64,000 nt of DNA from Jiulongibacter sp966250325 (lineage in GTDB: Bacteria; Bacteroidota; Bacteroidia; Cytophagales; Spirosomataceae): positions 1 through 64,000 of the forward strand of contig CBINGY010000002.1 of NCBI GenBank assembly GCA_966250325.1. The letters are read 5' to 3'. A program made the position numbers and the translations under genes. Shown here piece after piece: positions 53,861 to 64,000 of the stretch (positions are counted from its first letter, which is position 1; each line of letters starts with the position of its first letter). The notes beneath the pieces were generated by a model. That model did not search any database. It was not told the origin of the DNA and was given only the letters and a program-made list of their open reading frames with translations.

Positions 53861-56680
53861 ATGAATCTCACAATAGGCCAGAGAATTTCAACCCGGGGCG
53901 AAGACTTCATTATTACAGATACAAAAACGAATTATGACGGTTCGTTTTTGATTGATGTCGAAGGAATTAGTGAGCTAGTGAAAGGTAAGCGGTTCTCTTT
54001 TGATACCTCTCTGGATACGGATATCAAGGCCGTGGATCCTTTGACAACCACACTTGAAGCCGATACTGATTCAGGTTACAGGAAAACAAAACTTTTCCTT
54101 GAAACGCAGCTAAGAAATTCGGCCTTTATTTCTGAAAAGATAACTGTTGCTACAAAAGCCGCCATAAACGCTGCAGATTATCAGCTTACACCAACATTAA
54201 AAGCTTTGAAATTACCCCGGCCCCGGCTTTTGATTGCCGACGGAGTAGGATTAGGGAAGACGATTGAAGTAGGGATTTTTCTTGCTGAGATGATTAAAAG
54301 AGGGAAAGGGAAGAGAATCATGGTGCTCGCACCGAAATCTATTTTAGGACAGTTTCAGCAGGAGATTTGGAATCGTTTTGCGATTCCGCTCATTCGACTA
54401 GACTCTGAAGGTATTGCAAGAATCAAGACCAAGCTTCCGGCAAATAAGAACCCATTTGAGTATTATGATAAAACAATTATCTCCGTTGATACACTCAAAA
54501 ATAATGCGAAGTTTCGGCATTACATCGAAAAGTCAGCCTGGGATATTGTGGTAATTGATGAGTGTCATACGGTAGCTAATGATAATTCTCAACGAGGAGA
54601 TTTGGCTCAAAGATTAGCCAGGCAATGTGAATCATTAATTCTTACTTCGGCCACACCACATAACGGGAAAAGAGAAAATTTTGCCAATCTGGTTACCATG
54701 ATAGAGCCCACCGCTATTCCTAGAAATGGGATTTTCGACAAGTCACATGTGGAGCCCTATTTTGTCAGAAGGTTTAAAAACGATATCGATGATGCCAATG
54801 TGCAGGCCTATTTCAGAGAGAGAAAGGTAGTGAAGAAGACTGTGAAATTGAGCGATGAAGAAAACGCTTTCCTCAATTATCAGCAGTCACTAAAGTTCAG
54901 TGCATTAGAGGACTTACGTCGTGGAAAATCGAAAGATGATTTTCTCTTCGCAATCGGCATTTTTAAAGCGTTCATGTCATCACCCCGGGCCGCATTGTTT
55001 TCTCTGAAAAAAAGGCTTGAGAAAATTGAACGAAGCAGTAGTTCTGATCTTCTTGAACACAATAGGGAGATTTTAGATAGTCTCATTACGATGTTGAACG
55101 AGATACTGGAAAAGAAACAGGATTCAAAATACAGGAAATTAAGAGATAGTCTGTTAGAACTTGGTTTTTCAGGGAGAGGATCAGATCAGCGATTTGTGAT
55201 TTTTGCAGAACGCATAGATACCTTGAATTATCTGCTTGAGAATCTGAAAGCAGATTTCGGGCTTAGTGATGAGGCGATCACCTTTTTTCACGGTAGCCTC
55301 ACAGACATTGAACAGCAAGAGATTGTAGAAGACTTTGGCAAAAGGGATTCTAAAATAAAGATATTGCTATGCTCAGATGCAGGTTCGCAAGGTGTCAATC
55401 TTCATTATTATTGCAATCAGATGTTCAATTATGATGTACCGTGGTCATTAATTACTCTGGAACAAAGAAATGGACGTATTGACCGATACGGTCAGGAGAA
55501 AACGCCGTTTATCTATTATTTACTGGCAGAGTCAGAGATTGAAGGGTTAAAAACCGATCTTCATATTATTGAACGTTTGCTGGCAAAGGAAGAAGAGGTC
55601 TATAAAACACTGGGAGATGCTGGGTCTGTGATGCAGCTGTATGACCGCAAAGAAGAAGAGAAAAGAATTATAGAGGCTATTGAAGTGCAGGCCCCTGATT
55701 TCCTTACTAAAGAATTTGATTATAATTCGATTTTTGAAGAGGAGGCAGAGACTACATCTGCTACTATCACTGATTTGCCCTACGAGCCTCCTATAAGTAT
55801 ATTTAAAAACGATAACGACTTTTTTAGAGAGCTTTTTGAGCAATTACTCTCCGCGAATCAAATCAGGAGAGAAGATGTAAGCTATAAGGATGGCTATGCC
55901 GAGGTATTAAATACTTCAGACCTGAACCAGCTTCTATACGATCTTCCAGACGAAGCAAAACCACAGAAAGGAGATTATTTTAAACTTACACTCAAAAAGG
56001 ATCTGGTACAGAAATCGATAGCTGATGCCAGAAAGAAGAAAGGAGATTGGGCAGAATTCCAGATGCTCTACGATCTACATCCGGTGGTAAAATACTACAT
56101 GACCAAACTGGAGGCCAGTGTGCCAAAGGATAGTGCCCTGGTGGCCAAAACCCGAAATCTTCCGGTTGGTACTTGCTGGTTTGTGTTCCAGGGACTAGTG
56201 GCCAATAATCTGGGACAGCCTGTAGTGGCAGATTTCTTTACAGTAGGGGTAAAAAACGATGGAACACTCTTCAGAAATGCGTTATCCTTAGAGGAGTTTA
56301 TTCAGGAGTTTCGTTTAGCAGAAACCTTATATACCCAGGAAATTACGGAGAAAGACCTGGATATCATCAAATCAATTCTTTCAAACGCCATTGATTTAGG
56401 AGCGTATCATATGATTGAATTGCAGCAGAATAAAGAACAAGCCATGGAGGAAAATCTTGAAGCCTACCAAAGGAAATTGGAAGAGTGGCATCAAATGGCT
56501 ACTGAACAAATAGAGCTTGATTTTGAGGAAAAAGGACAAGGTGATTACTGGACCCGCATGAAGGATCTGAAGCAGCGTGAAATTTTGACTATTCTAAATA
56601 GCAGTAGCCAGTTTTACAAAGACATGACTTCACTTAATGCCGACCCCTTTCTCAAAGTATTGGCCATATTTTATAACTGA
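53861..56680 (+). CDS. SNF2-family helicase, DrmD-like
   Basis: The 939-residue protein is a two-lobe superfamily 2 ATPase: Walker A GVGLGKTIEVG near 128-134, DECH at 233, SATPHNGKRENF, and the C-terminal lobe with FHGSLTDIEQQEIVEDF, SQGVNLHYY near 510 and QRNGRIDRYGQ. An N-terminal small domain (GQRISTRGEDFIITD) precedes it. Its form matches the SNF2 helicase of class 1 DISARM (DrmD) and helicases paired with large adenine methylases. It lies 8 bases upstream of such a methylase. It should move along DNA and probably targets incoming DNA that lacks methylation. Confidence 0.88.
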   Translation: MNLTIGQRISTRGEDFIITDTKTNYDGSFLIDVEGISELVKGKRFSFDTSLDTDIKAVDPLTTTLEADTDSGYRKTKLFLETQLRNSAFISEKITVATKAAINAADYQLTPTLKALKLPRPRLLIADGVGLGKTIEVGIFLAEMIKRGKGKRIMVLAPKSILGQFQQEIWNRFAIPLIRLDSEGIARIKTKLPANKNPFEYYDKTIISVDTLKNNAKFRHYIEKSAWDIVVIDECHTVANDNSQRGDLAQRLARQCESLILTSATPHNGKRENFANLVTMIEPTAIPRNGIFDKSHVEPYFVRRFKNDIDDANVQAYFRERKVVKKTVKLSDEENAFLNYQQSLKFSALEDLRRGKSKDDFLFAIGIFKAFMSSPRAALFSLKKRLEKIERSSSSDLLEHNREILDSLITMLNEILEKKQDSKYRKLRDSLLELGFSGRGSDQRFVIFAERIDTLNYLLENLKADFGLSDEAITFFHGSLTDIEQQEIVEDFGKRDSKIKILLCSDAGSQGVNLHYYCNQMFNYDVPWSLITLEQRNGRIDRYGQEKTPFIYYLLAESEIEGLKTDLHIIERLLAKEEEVYKTLGDAGSVMQLYDRKEEEKRIIEAIEVQAPDFLTKEFDYNSIFEEEAETTSATITDLPYEPPISIFKNDNDFFRELFEQLLSANQIRREDVSYKDGYAEVLNTSDLNQLLYDLPDEAKPQKGDYFKLTLKKDLVQKSIADARKKKGDWAEFQMLYDLHPVVKYYMTKLEASVPKDSALVAKTRNLPVGTCWFVFQGLVANNLGQPVVADFFTVGVKNDGTLFRNALSLEEFIQEFRLAETLYTQEITEKDLDIIKSILSNAIDLGAYHMIELQQNKEQAMEENLEAYQRKLEEWHQMATEQIELDFEEKGQGDYWTRMKDLKQREILTILNSSSQFYKDMTSLNADPFLKVLAIFYN

Positions 56681-56688
56681 AGACACAC

Positions 56689-59600
56689 ATGGCAAAATTC
56701 ATAAAAAATACCGGAGACTACTTTACCAGTAATTTTTTTGACGAAGACTTTAACCGAAAAGTTTTCGAAAAAAGTGGCTATGCCTTTGAAGACATCAAAG
56801 CTATTAACCAAAAGGTATTGCCGATAGCAGAACGTTTTTTCCGTCTGAAACAACTCTTCATAGAAAACAAGCTACGTACCAAAGATAAAATCTATGAGAC
56901 CCACGTGTTTCATTCATTCATACTGGAAAAGCTAGGATATGAAACCGGGCAGAAAGCGTATGAGCGTCTTTTCCATTTGAACGAAACTGAAGCTATACCT
57001 GTTCGGCACATTTTTTACCGGGGAGATCAGCCACATTTGATGGTCATGGAGATGCAGCCACTCATAAAAGAGGGCGATAACGAACCTGAAGGGCTTTTTG
57101 AACAAAGTTATAATATTGCGGAAGAAGAGTTAAGCAACCCGCCACAGAAGTATCATCGCAGTCAATGGGAGCGGGTTTTTCAAACCACCGGCGAGGTGAA
57201 AATATCTCCGGTAATTATTAATAAGGCCATTTCTGAATTATTTCTGCTGGATAAGCATGTTAGACCTTCGTATATTTTGCTTCTGGCAGGGAATGTAATC
57301 TTTTTACTGGAGCAGGAAAAGTGGTTTAGGGGCAGTTACCTGCAGATAGATCTGGAGGAGCTTTTTAGTGAGGCCACTGCCTCGCGGGCAGCAAATTATT
57401 ACGCCCTTTTATACTTACTTATTGGCAAAGAATCTCTGGCTCCCGAGAGCAATGCTGTGTTGCTTGACCAGCTGGACGAGGACAATCACAAAAGTGCTTA
57501 TGAAGTAACCAAGGATCTGAAAGAAGGCATAATTCATGCCGTAGAAGCTTTGGCAAATGAGGCCCTGTATTATCAAAAGGAGGTGCTTAAGGAAGTTTTT
57601 GATGAAACGGATGACTTTTTTGAGCAGCAAATCAAAGAGGACTGTCTTCGGTTTATTTATCGCCTTCTATTCGTTTTTTATGCTGAAAGCCGTGAGGACC
57701 TTGATATATTACCGGCAAATGACAGCATCTATAGTAGAGGATACTCTTTGGAGATGCTACGTGATCTGGAGCAGGTTCAGCTCTATAGTGATCATAGTTT
57801 AAACGGGTACTTTTTTCATGAGTCGCTAAGTAAGCTTTTTAGTCTCTTAAGCTCGGGATATCGTGAAAAAGAAAATGGCGACAATCGAAGCTTTAAAGTA
57901 AGACATATTGACTCCCCAATTTTTGACAATTCACGCATGTATCACCTGCATAAAGTGAAGTTCAGAAATAAGGTTTGGCAGGAAATCATATGTCAGCTAT
58001 CACTCTCCAAAGAGCAGCGAGGCCGTAGCAGAGGACGAATCTCCTACGCCAACCTGGGCATCAATCAGCTGGGCAGTGTATATGAAAGCTTGCTGGCCTA
58101 TCGGGGCTTTTATGCCGAAGAAGATTATATAGAAGTACACAAAGCAGGAAAACCCCAAGAAGGTACTTATCTGGTACCTCGAAGCAGACGCGATGATTTT
58201 AACGAAAGCGAAATACTAAAAAACGACAAAGACGAAGACGTAATACTGAAAAAAGGTACGTTTGTGTATCGCCTGAGTGGACGTGACCGCCAAAAATCGG
58301 CCTCTTATTATACCCCCGAAGTGCTAACCCGCAGCACGGTGAAATACACCCTAAAGCCTCTGCTCGAAAAGCTGGACAAGGGCGAAATGAAAGCCCTGGA
58401 TTTGCTGGAGCTAAAACTGCTGGAGCCAGCCATGGGTGCGGCGGCGTTTCACAACGAAATGATCAACCAACTGGCCGAGGCCTACATCAGCTACCGTCAA
58501 AAAGAATTACGAGACCAAGGCCGCAAAGAATGGCGAATTGAGCCAGACAAATACAAAGAAGAGCTGCAAAAAGTAAAAGCTTACATAGCCACCACCAATG
58601 TGTATGGTGTTGACCTCAACCCCACGGCCATAGAGCTAGGCAAGCTGTCGCTATGGCTCAATGTGATACACCGCGAAATGGAAACACCTTTCTTTAGCAA
58701 CCGCATAGCCGTAGGCAATGCCGTGGTGGGTGCCTGGCTACGGGTGTATGACGAAAAAGAGCTGAAGGAAGAAGATGAAATTATAAAAGATACTCGTTGC
58801 CGTGATAAAAGAGTGTCAAAGAAAAAAGAATGGTGGAACACCGCCCCCAAACAGCTGGAGTTTACACCTCAAACCGCCTATGACAAAATAAAAACGAATA
58901 GAAAAAGCACAGAAGTGTACCACTTTTTGTTGCCCGACAAAAACATGGTGGCCTCGGCAGGCATAAAACTCTTGAAGGAGGAATATGAAGACGAAACCAA
59001 GGCCATAAGAGATTGGAAAAAAGAATGGGTGGTACCGCTGAACAAAACTGAGCTTATTACGGTAAAAAGATTATCTGACAAAATAGATGAACTCCTGACC
59101 GAGTACTATAAGTTTCAGCGGATGATCAACCAAAAAACTGCTACCAAGCAGGAGATTTTTGGAGTGCCTTTGCGGCAGTTGGAGGCCTCGCTGAGCAGCT
59201 ACGACGAAAAAGAAAAGCTGGCTGACCAACGCAACCGCCAAAATGCCCCCTATTTTAAGCTTAAAATGGTGATGGACTATTGGTGCAGCTTGTGGTTTTG
59301 GGATATGCGAGAGGCCGCCGACCTGCCTACCCGAAGCCAATATTGGCAAGACATAGCCCGTATATTGCAGCTAGACACCGAAAAAGCCTACGATGGCATT
59401 GTAAAACGCAAGGGCGAGCAAGGGCTGCTGTTTGAAACCAGCGTACAGCTTAGCCTAGCCATGGAGCTTGCCCCCAACAACAAAAGCACCTTTGAAAGCA
59501 TAATAGTTGAAGACGAAGCCCAATACAAAGCCAGCATATTTGACGAAAACCAACGCATAAAACTGTAAACCGACTGGCCGCTCACTACCACTTTTTTCAC

Positions 59601-61529
59601 CCGCAGTTAGAGTTTTTGGAGGTGTTTTGGGAACGAGGGGGCTTTGATTTGATAGCGGGTAACCCGCCTTGGGTTAATATCGAATTAGATTTAAAAGGCC
59701 TCTTGTCAATCACAAACCCAGAAATTAATATTAGAGAGAAAAGTGCATCAGAGGTTAATCAAATGTCAAAGGATATTTTCAGGCAGAATGAAGAACTATA
59801 TTCTATATATACTGACGAAAGTATTCTTACCGAGTCTTTACAATCTTTTCTGGGGTCTGCCCAAAATTACTTTCTATTAAAAGGTCAAAAAAATAATTTG
59901 TATCGAGCAATATTAGTTAATCTATTTACACTTTTATCGAAAAATGGGTTTTCAGGCATAATTCATCCCGAAACAGTTTATGAAGACCCTAAAGCATTTG
60001 CTTTAAGAAGACAAATGTACAGGCATCTTAAATTTCATTTTCATTTTAGAAATGGGTTGAATTTATTTGAAATAGGCCATAAGAAAAGTTATGGTATTAA
60101 CATTATGTCAGGGTCTAATTCTGAACCATATTTTTCTTCAATTGTAAATCTTTATCATCCTAAAACTATAGACGGCTGCTTTATCCATGATGGCCATGGT
60201 AGTCCTGGAGGCATTACTAAAATTGATGGTAATGGGAAGCCAACTTGGAATTTAGATTCCCACAAAAAAAGAGTGATAAATATTTCTGAACAAGAATTGA
60301 AAGTATTTGCATCAAATTTTGAAGGCGATATTGACTTATGGGAAGGAGTAAAACTACCTTCAATACATTCAAGTGAAATAATCAGTGCTGTAAATTCCTT
60401 TTCAAGGTTTGGAAATAAAATTACTGAATGTGGTATAAAAATTATGATTGGTTTTGATGAAGCCCAAATGGTAAAGAATAAAACCCTGATTGAGAAAATT
60501 GGAAAACCTGATTATGAAAATTGGGACATTGTTTTAGGCGGTCCCAATTTTTTTGTTAGCAATCCAATAAATAAGTCGGCAAACAGTAAAGGTCAATATG
60601 ACATAGTTGATTTGGGTGAAATAAGTGAAGACTTTTTACCCAATTGTATATACCACTACATAAATGATACTGACTCATTAATTGAGAAGTTTGGAGAGTA
60701 TTCTCAGCAAAATACCCTTTCTCAATTCCGGGTTTTAGTTAGTAGAATGCTTGATTCAAAAACAGAGCGAACACTTCAATCCTCAATAATCCCCCCACGA
60801 GTTACACACCTAAACAGTAGTAACTCCATTGTATTCAAATCAATAGATGATATGGTTGAGATTAATGGTGTCTTTTCCTCCTTAGTCTTCGATTTTTATC
60901 TAAGAGCAACGGGGGCCACTAATTTGACTGATTCCATTATGAAAAATTTTAGAACTGGGGTGCCTGAAGAATTCAAAAAGTTGCTGTTTGTTCGAACCCT
61001 TCAGCTCAACTGCCTCAATAAATACTACGCCCCACTGTGGGAGGAAGTTTGGGATGAAGATTATTTGTTTGATTCATGGAGTAAAGATGACCAGCGACTT
61101 AAAGCATTTGATACCCTTACCGAAACATGGCAATGGAGCACCCCACTTCGCAACTGGTATGAGCGTAGACAGGCATTGGTAGAGATAGACGTAATAACGG
61201 CCATGGCACTTGGCCTAACGCTAGATGAGTTGATATTGATATACAATGTGCAGTTTCCGGTATTACAACAAAACGAAGACGACACCTGGTACGACACCAC
61301 GGGTAACATCGTATTCACCTGCTCCAAAGGACTGGTGGGCGTAGGCGTAGACCGACCCATCTGGAACGAAATAAAGGACCTAAAAGCCGGCGAAACCTAC
61401 GAACACACCATCACCAAAAGTGAGCTTTACTACGGCAAGGTTGTCACTTATCATGCTCCATTTGATAAGTGTGATCGGGTAGAGGATTATAAGGTGGCTT
61501 GGGGTTTTTTTGAGGGGAGGTTTAAATAG
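56689..61529 (+). pseudogene. Large adenine methylase (DrmMI/PglX/Eco57I-like), frameshifted
   Basis: Two frames form one protein of about 1613 residues. The first (56689-59568, 959 residues) has a helical N-terminus and the SAM motif EPAMGAAAF near 579, followed by VYGVDLNPTAIELGKLSLWL. It ends QRIKL at TAA. The next frame continues VNRLAAHYHFFHPQLEFLEVFWERGGFDLIAGNPPWVNI, holding the catalytic NPPW (59661). One base lost near 59563-59568 (CTG-GTA to CTGTA) explains the split. Downstream sequence, about 59690-61000, is AT-rich and likely the target-recognition part. As read, no single chain has both the SAM site and NPPW, so the enzyme should be inactive unless the shift is corrected. Confidence 0.85.
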
Positions 61530-61538
61530 AGGTGAAAG

Positions 61539-64000
61539 ATGAAAAGAAGGCAAGAGTTAATATCTGAATTACAAAAGCATTGGAATGTCAAGTATTTCAA
61601 TTTTGAAGGAGAGTATGCTGTTAAAAAAAATGGCAAAGCTTATTTCAGAAATATTAAAAATCCTAAAGATAAAAGTAGGCTCTATTTTCCAAACAGAGAG
61701 CGGCTTACCGTTACGTGCCCTCCTCAGTTGAAATTAGAAGAGGGGTCTCTTTATAAAATAAATCTTTTCGTTCCTAAGGATGAAGTTTTAGAGAAGTCTT
61801 GCCAAGACTATTTATTGTTTCTTGACTTTAAGAACAGGCCCCCTCGCCTCATTGAACTAAGGCCTAAAGAATACATTCATTCAATTCAACAAGAGTATAA
61901 TAGTGCTAGAGGAATTGCGTTGGAAGCTCTTTCTGGAGCAATGGATAGATTAGTAGGTGACGTAAGCAGAAAGCCAGAAACTTTCATCTATGAATTGCTC
62001 CAAAATGCCGATGATTATCCAGACCATGAAAAAGGTAAAGTCAAAGTTAAATTCAGTGTAATAGATGATTATTTAGTGTTTCAACATACAGGCCTTCCTT
62101 TTAAGGCTAATAATGTTAGAGCAATATGTAATGTGAATGCTGGAGATAAGGGTGATGACTTAGAAAAGATTGGTTATAAAGGGATGGGCTTTAAATCCAT
62201 TTTTAACCATAGCAATTATGTAATTATCAACTCTGGCGGGTTTTGCTTCAGGTTTGATGAAGAGTATCATTTATCGAAAGGAAATGAAACTTTTTGGAGT
62301 TTAATACCAATTTGGACAGATGAATTACCTAGTTCTCTTACTGATTTCCAAAGTCAAGATTATACAGTTAGTATTTTTATTCGGGCAAAAGAAGGAAATG
62401 AGAAGTTAAAATCCTATTACAACACACTCGAAAAGATATTCAATGATGAACGGCTCTTACTATTTCTTAGATGGGTAGAGAAAGTTGAAATAAAAGGCTT
62501 TGAGGGCGATTTTGTAAGGATTCGAGATTCTGCAAGTTGGGAAATTAGTGATTTGGAGGCTATTGAAGTTCCACAAGAACAACGAGATATTCTAAATCAT
62601 AGAATTAGAGTAGAGCGAACAAAAGTACCTGAAAAGTATAAGGATATTCAGCAGGTCAAAATAGCTTTTGCATCTAAGTTAAGCAATGGTAAAATGTTGC
62701 AAACCGACAATGCCAAAATCTATGCCTATTTACCTACAGAGCTAAACTTTGGTTTCCCATTTTTATTAAATGCGGATTTCATTCCTGACGGAAACAGAAG
62801 CTATCTACACCCAGATTTAGAGTGGAATCTTTTTCTATTTTATAATACGGGGAAAGAGCTTTTGAAATGGATAGATAAGTTATGGATAAAGTACCAAGAT
62901 GCTTCTGTGTATTTAATGATACCTACCGATGAGGAGTTGAGCTCAAATCAAGAAGATGACGAAAGGGAATTATTCCTTTCAGAATTTAAAAGAGGAATAG
63001 CCGATGGCAAATCAGACATTTCGTTTATCTCAGGAATTGACAATTTGACTTATTCTTCGGACGAAATAATCATTGACAAGACAGGACTTTTTAGCAATGA
63101 AATTATAGACACCTCATTTTTTTATTCAATTAGTGATTCCTCTAAGAAGTTTATAAACAATGGTATAGATGTAAAAAGATTAAATGATACCAATTTGGAT
63201 ATTGAGTCTTTTTCTCTAAGCGATTTCATCGAAAGGATTGAAGAAGAAGAAAACTTGGAGTTACTAAGTCAATATGTAAATGGGTTGGCACAAAATAAGA
63301 AAATAGAATGGCTCAAATGGGTAAATGCAAAAGTTAAAGATGCAAAGTTTAAACTCGGTTTCGTAATAAATTTACCTATAATATTCTCCAAAGATTCGGT
63401 TTTAAGTGTCAAAGATGCATTTGAGAAAAATGACTTTATAATAGCCTTAAATTCATTTAAAAAATTAACCCTGCCCCTAGAGCAAATTGGATTCGTTTTT
63501 AGTGATAACTTATTAGATTCTACTTCAAATATTCTCGACTTTATTTCTTCAGACAGCAATTATTTAGGTGATGAAAGAAAGTTATTTGAGAGACTAACTA
63601 ACAACCAAAGATTAGTTGAGCTTAGTCCTGACAACAAAAACGAACTGTTTCTATTTTTTGAAAGCCTAGAAGAAGTAGCAGATAGAACATTAGAGAAGGT
63701 TGAAATTTTTAAAAACCAATTAGATGATAATCCCAAGAGCCTAAGCGAACTTATTACTTCTAATTTAGAATCATTTCCTAACTGGTTGAGGGGTTTTATA
63801 ATAGACGCAGATGAGGAAAATGCCTTAAGTAGTAACTTTAAAAAATTGCTTGTAACAGAGGACGAAATATTTGAAAAGATATTTTCTAAAGAGCATATCC
63901 TGTCAAGTATTTGCAGTATGCTAAAGGATTCTGAAATTGTCGAATTCTATCAATTCATTAGTAGAACTTTCGATGCTCTTCCAGAAGGGCATGGTATTAA
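61539..64000 (+). CDS. Sacsin/GHKL-type ATPase protein, truncated by window end
   Basis: The frame is open from the ATG of MKRRQELISELQKHW (with GAGGTG eight bases upstream, a Shine-Dalgarno-like site) to the window end, 820 codons. It carries an HSP90-like GHKL ATP-binding domain as in sacsin: YELLQNADDYPD at about 151, VFQHTGLPF, and GYKGMGFKSIF near 212. Residues 1-140 are an extra domain. After the ATPase come long charged helical parts with no domain I can name. It starts 9 bases after the methylase stop, so it is in that operon. Proteins of this kind occur in defence islands; the role here is unknown. Confidence 0.8.
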   Translation, partial: MKRRQELISELQKHWNVKYFNFEGEYAVKKNGKAYFRNIKNPKDKSRLYFPNRERLTVTCPPQLKLEEGSLYKINLFVPKDEVLEKSCQDYLLFLDFKNRPPRLIELRPKEYIHSIQQEYNSARGIALEALSGAMDRLVGDVSRKPETFIYELLQNADDYPDHEKGKVKVKFSVIDDYLVFQHTGLPFKANNVRAICNVNAGDKGDDLEKIGYKGMGFKSIFNHSNYVIINSGGFCFRFDEEYHLSKGNETFWSLIPIWTDELPSSLTDFQSQDYTVSIFIRAKEGNEKLKSYYNTLEKIFNDERLLLFLRWVEKVEIKGFEGDFVRIRDSASWEISDLEAIEVPQEQRDILNHRIRVERTKVPEKYKDIQQVKIAFASKLSNGKMLQTDNAKIYAYLPTELNFGFPFLLNADFIPDGNRSYLHPDLEWNLFLFYNTGKELLKWIDKLWIKYQDASVYLMIPTDEELSSNQEDDERELFLSEFKRGIADGKSDISFISGIDNLTYSSDEIIIDKTGLFSNEIIDTSFFYSISDSSKKFINNGIDVKRLNDTNLDIESFSLSDFIERIEEEENLELLSQYVNGLAQNKKIEWLKWVNAKVKDAKFKLGFVINLPIIFSKDSVLSVKDAFEKNDFIIALNSFKKLTLPLEQIGFVFSDNLLDSTSNILDFISSDSNYLGDERKLFERLTNNQRLVELSPDNKNELFLFFESLEEVADRTLEKVEIFKNQLDDNPKSLSELITSNLESFPNWLRGFIIDADEENALSSNFKKLLVTEDEIFEKIFSKEHILSSICSMLKDSEIVEFYQFISRTFDALPEGHGI

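Noticed and set aside
1..64000. CRISPR arrays
   Set aside because: No regularly spaced direct repeats of the needed size were seen anywhere.

Overview
The window comes from a Bacteroidota genome, probably a Cytophagales-type marine or soil bacterium. The phylum call is strong and the order is a guess. The phylum call rests on AT-rich start regions with few Shine-Dalgarno sites, TTTG / TAnnTTTG promoter boxes (two good examples near 33.99 kb and 53.75 kb), a CusA-type pump fused to a TolC-like outer-membrane channel, a VirE-N plus DUF3987 primase module, and a Bacteroidota-style tyrosine integrase. Almost nothing here is housekeeping. The window is a stack of mobile elements carrying metal resistance, two anti-phage (defence) loci and a toxin locus.

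Layout. 0.3-2.4 kb: a conserved hypothetical gene and an IS110-family element with a likely bridge-RNA region. 2.4-4.5 kb: two small conserved genes and about 1.25 kb of gene-free, structured DNA. 4.6-13.6 kb: a heavy-metal efflux operon (a Fur-family regulator broken by an in-frame stop, a His/Cys-rich exported protein, an RND pump fused to an outer-membrane channel, its lipoprotein adaptor, a membrane methyltransferase-like protein and a Zn/Cd-type P-ATPase). 13.7-17.9 kb: nested IS21-family elements, one inside the remains of another, with a relic of a third. 18.0-34.0 kb: a seven-gene minus-strand operon resembling the methylation-associated defence system (MADS): HTH regulator, N6-adenine methyltransferase, specificity subunit, NERD/tandem-kinase/ATPase protein, unknown protein, 1812-residue HerA-like ATPase with a PD-(D/E)XK-like motif, and a PP2C phosphatase. 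It is preceded by a compact promoter/operator. 34.1-38.4 kb: a primase and excisionase-like module of a mobile element. 38.6-39.3 kb: a serine resolvase with a likely res site. 39.3-48.0 kb: a 2325-residue exported RHS toxin with three paralogous putative immunity genes and a decayed second toxin tip. 48.7-50.2 kb: a tyrosine integrase ending at a 3' fragment of tRNA-Asn, which marks one end of an integrated element. 50.4-53.6 kb: the start of a second element (unknown gene, HTH, repeat-rich region, a zinc-ribbon gene with an in-frame stop, a membrane protein, an HNH nuclease). 53.7-64 kb: a second defence operon: an SNF2-type helicase, a large adenine methylase split by a one-base frameshift, and a sacsin/GHKL-type ATPase that runs off the window.

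How the parts fit. The MADS-like operon pairs protein phosphorylation (tandem kinase) with a phosphatase and DNA methylation, so it looks like a signalling-controlled restriction system. The second operon pairs a class 1 DISARM-like helicase and methylase with an ATPase that is not one of the DISARM partners I know. Several genes are visibly broken (Fur, istA, zinc ribbon, methylase, RHS tip), and specificity-determining regions look exchanged. All functional statements rest on motif reading only; no database search was run.
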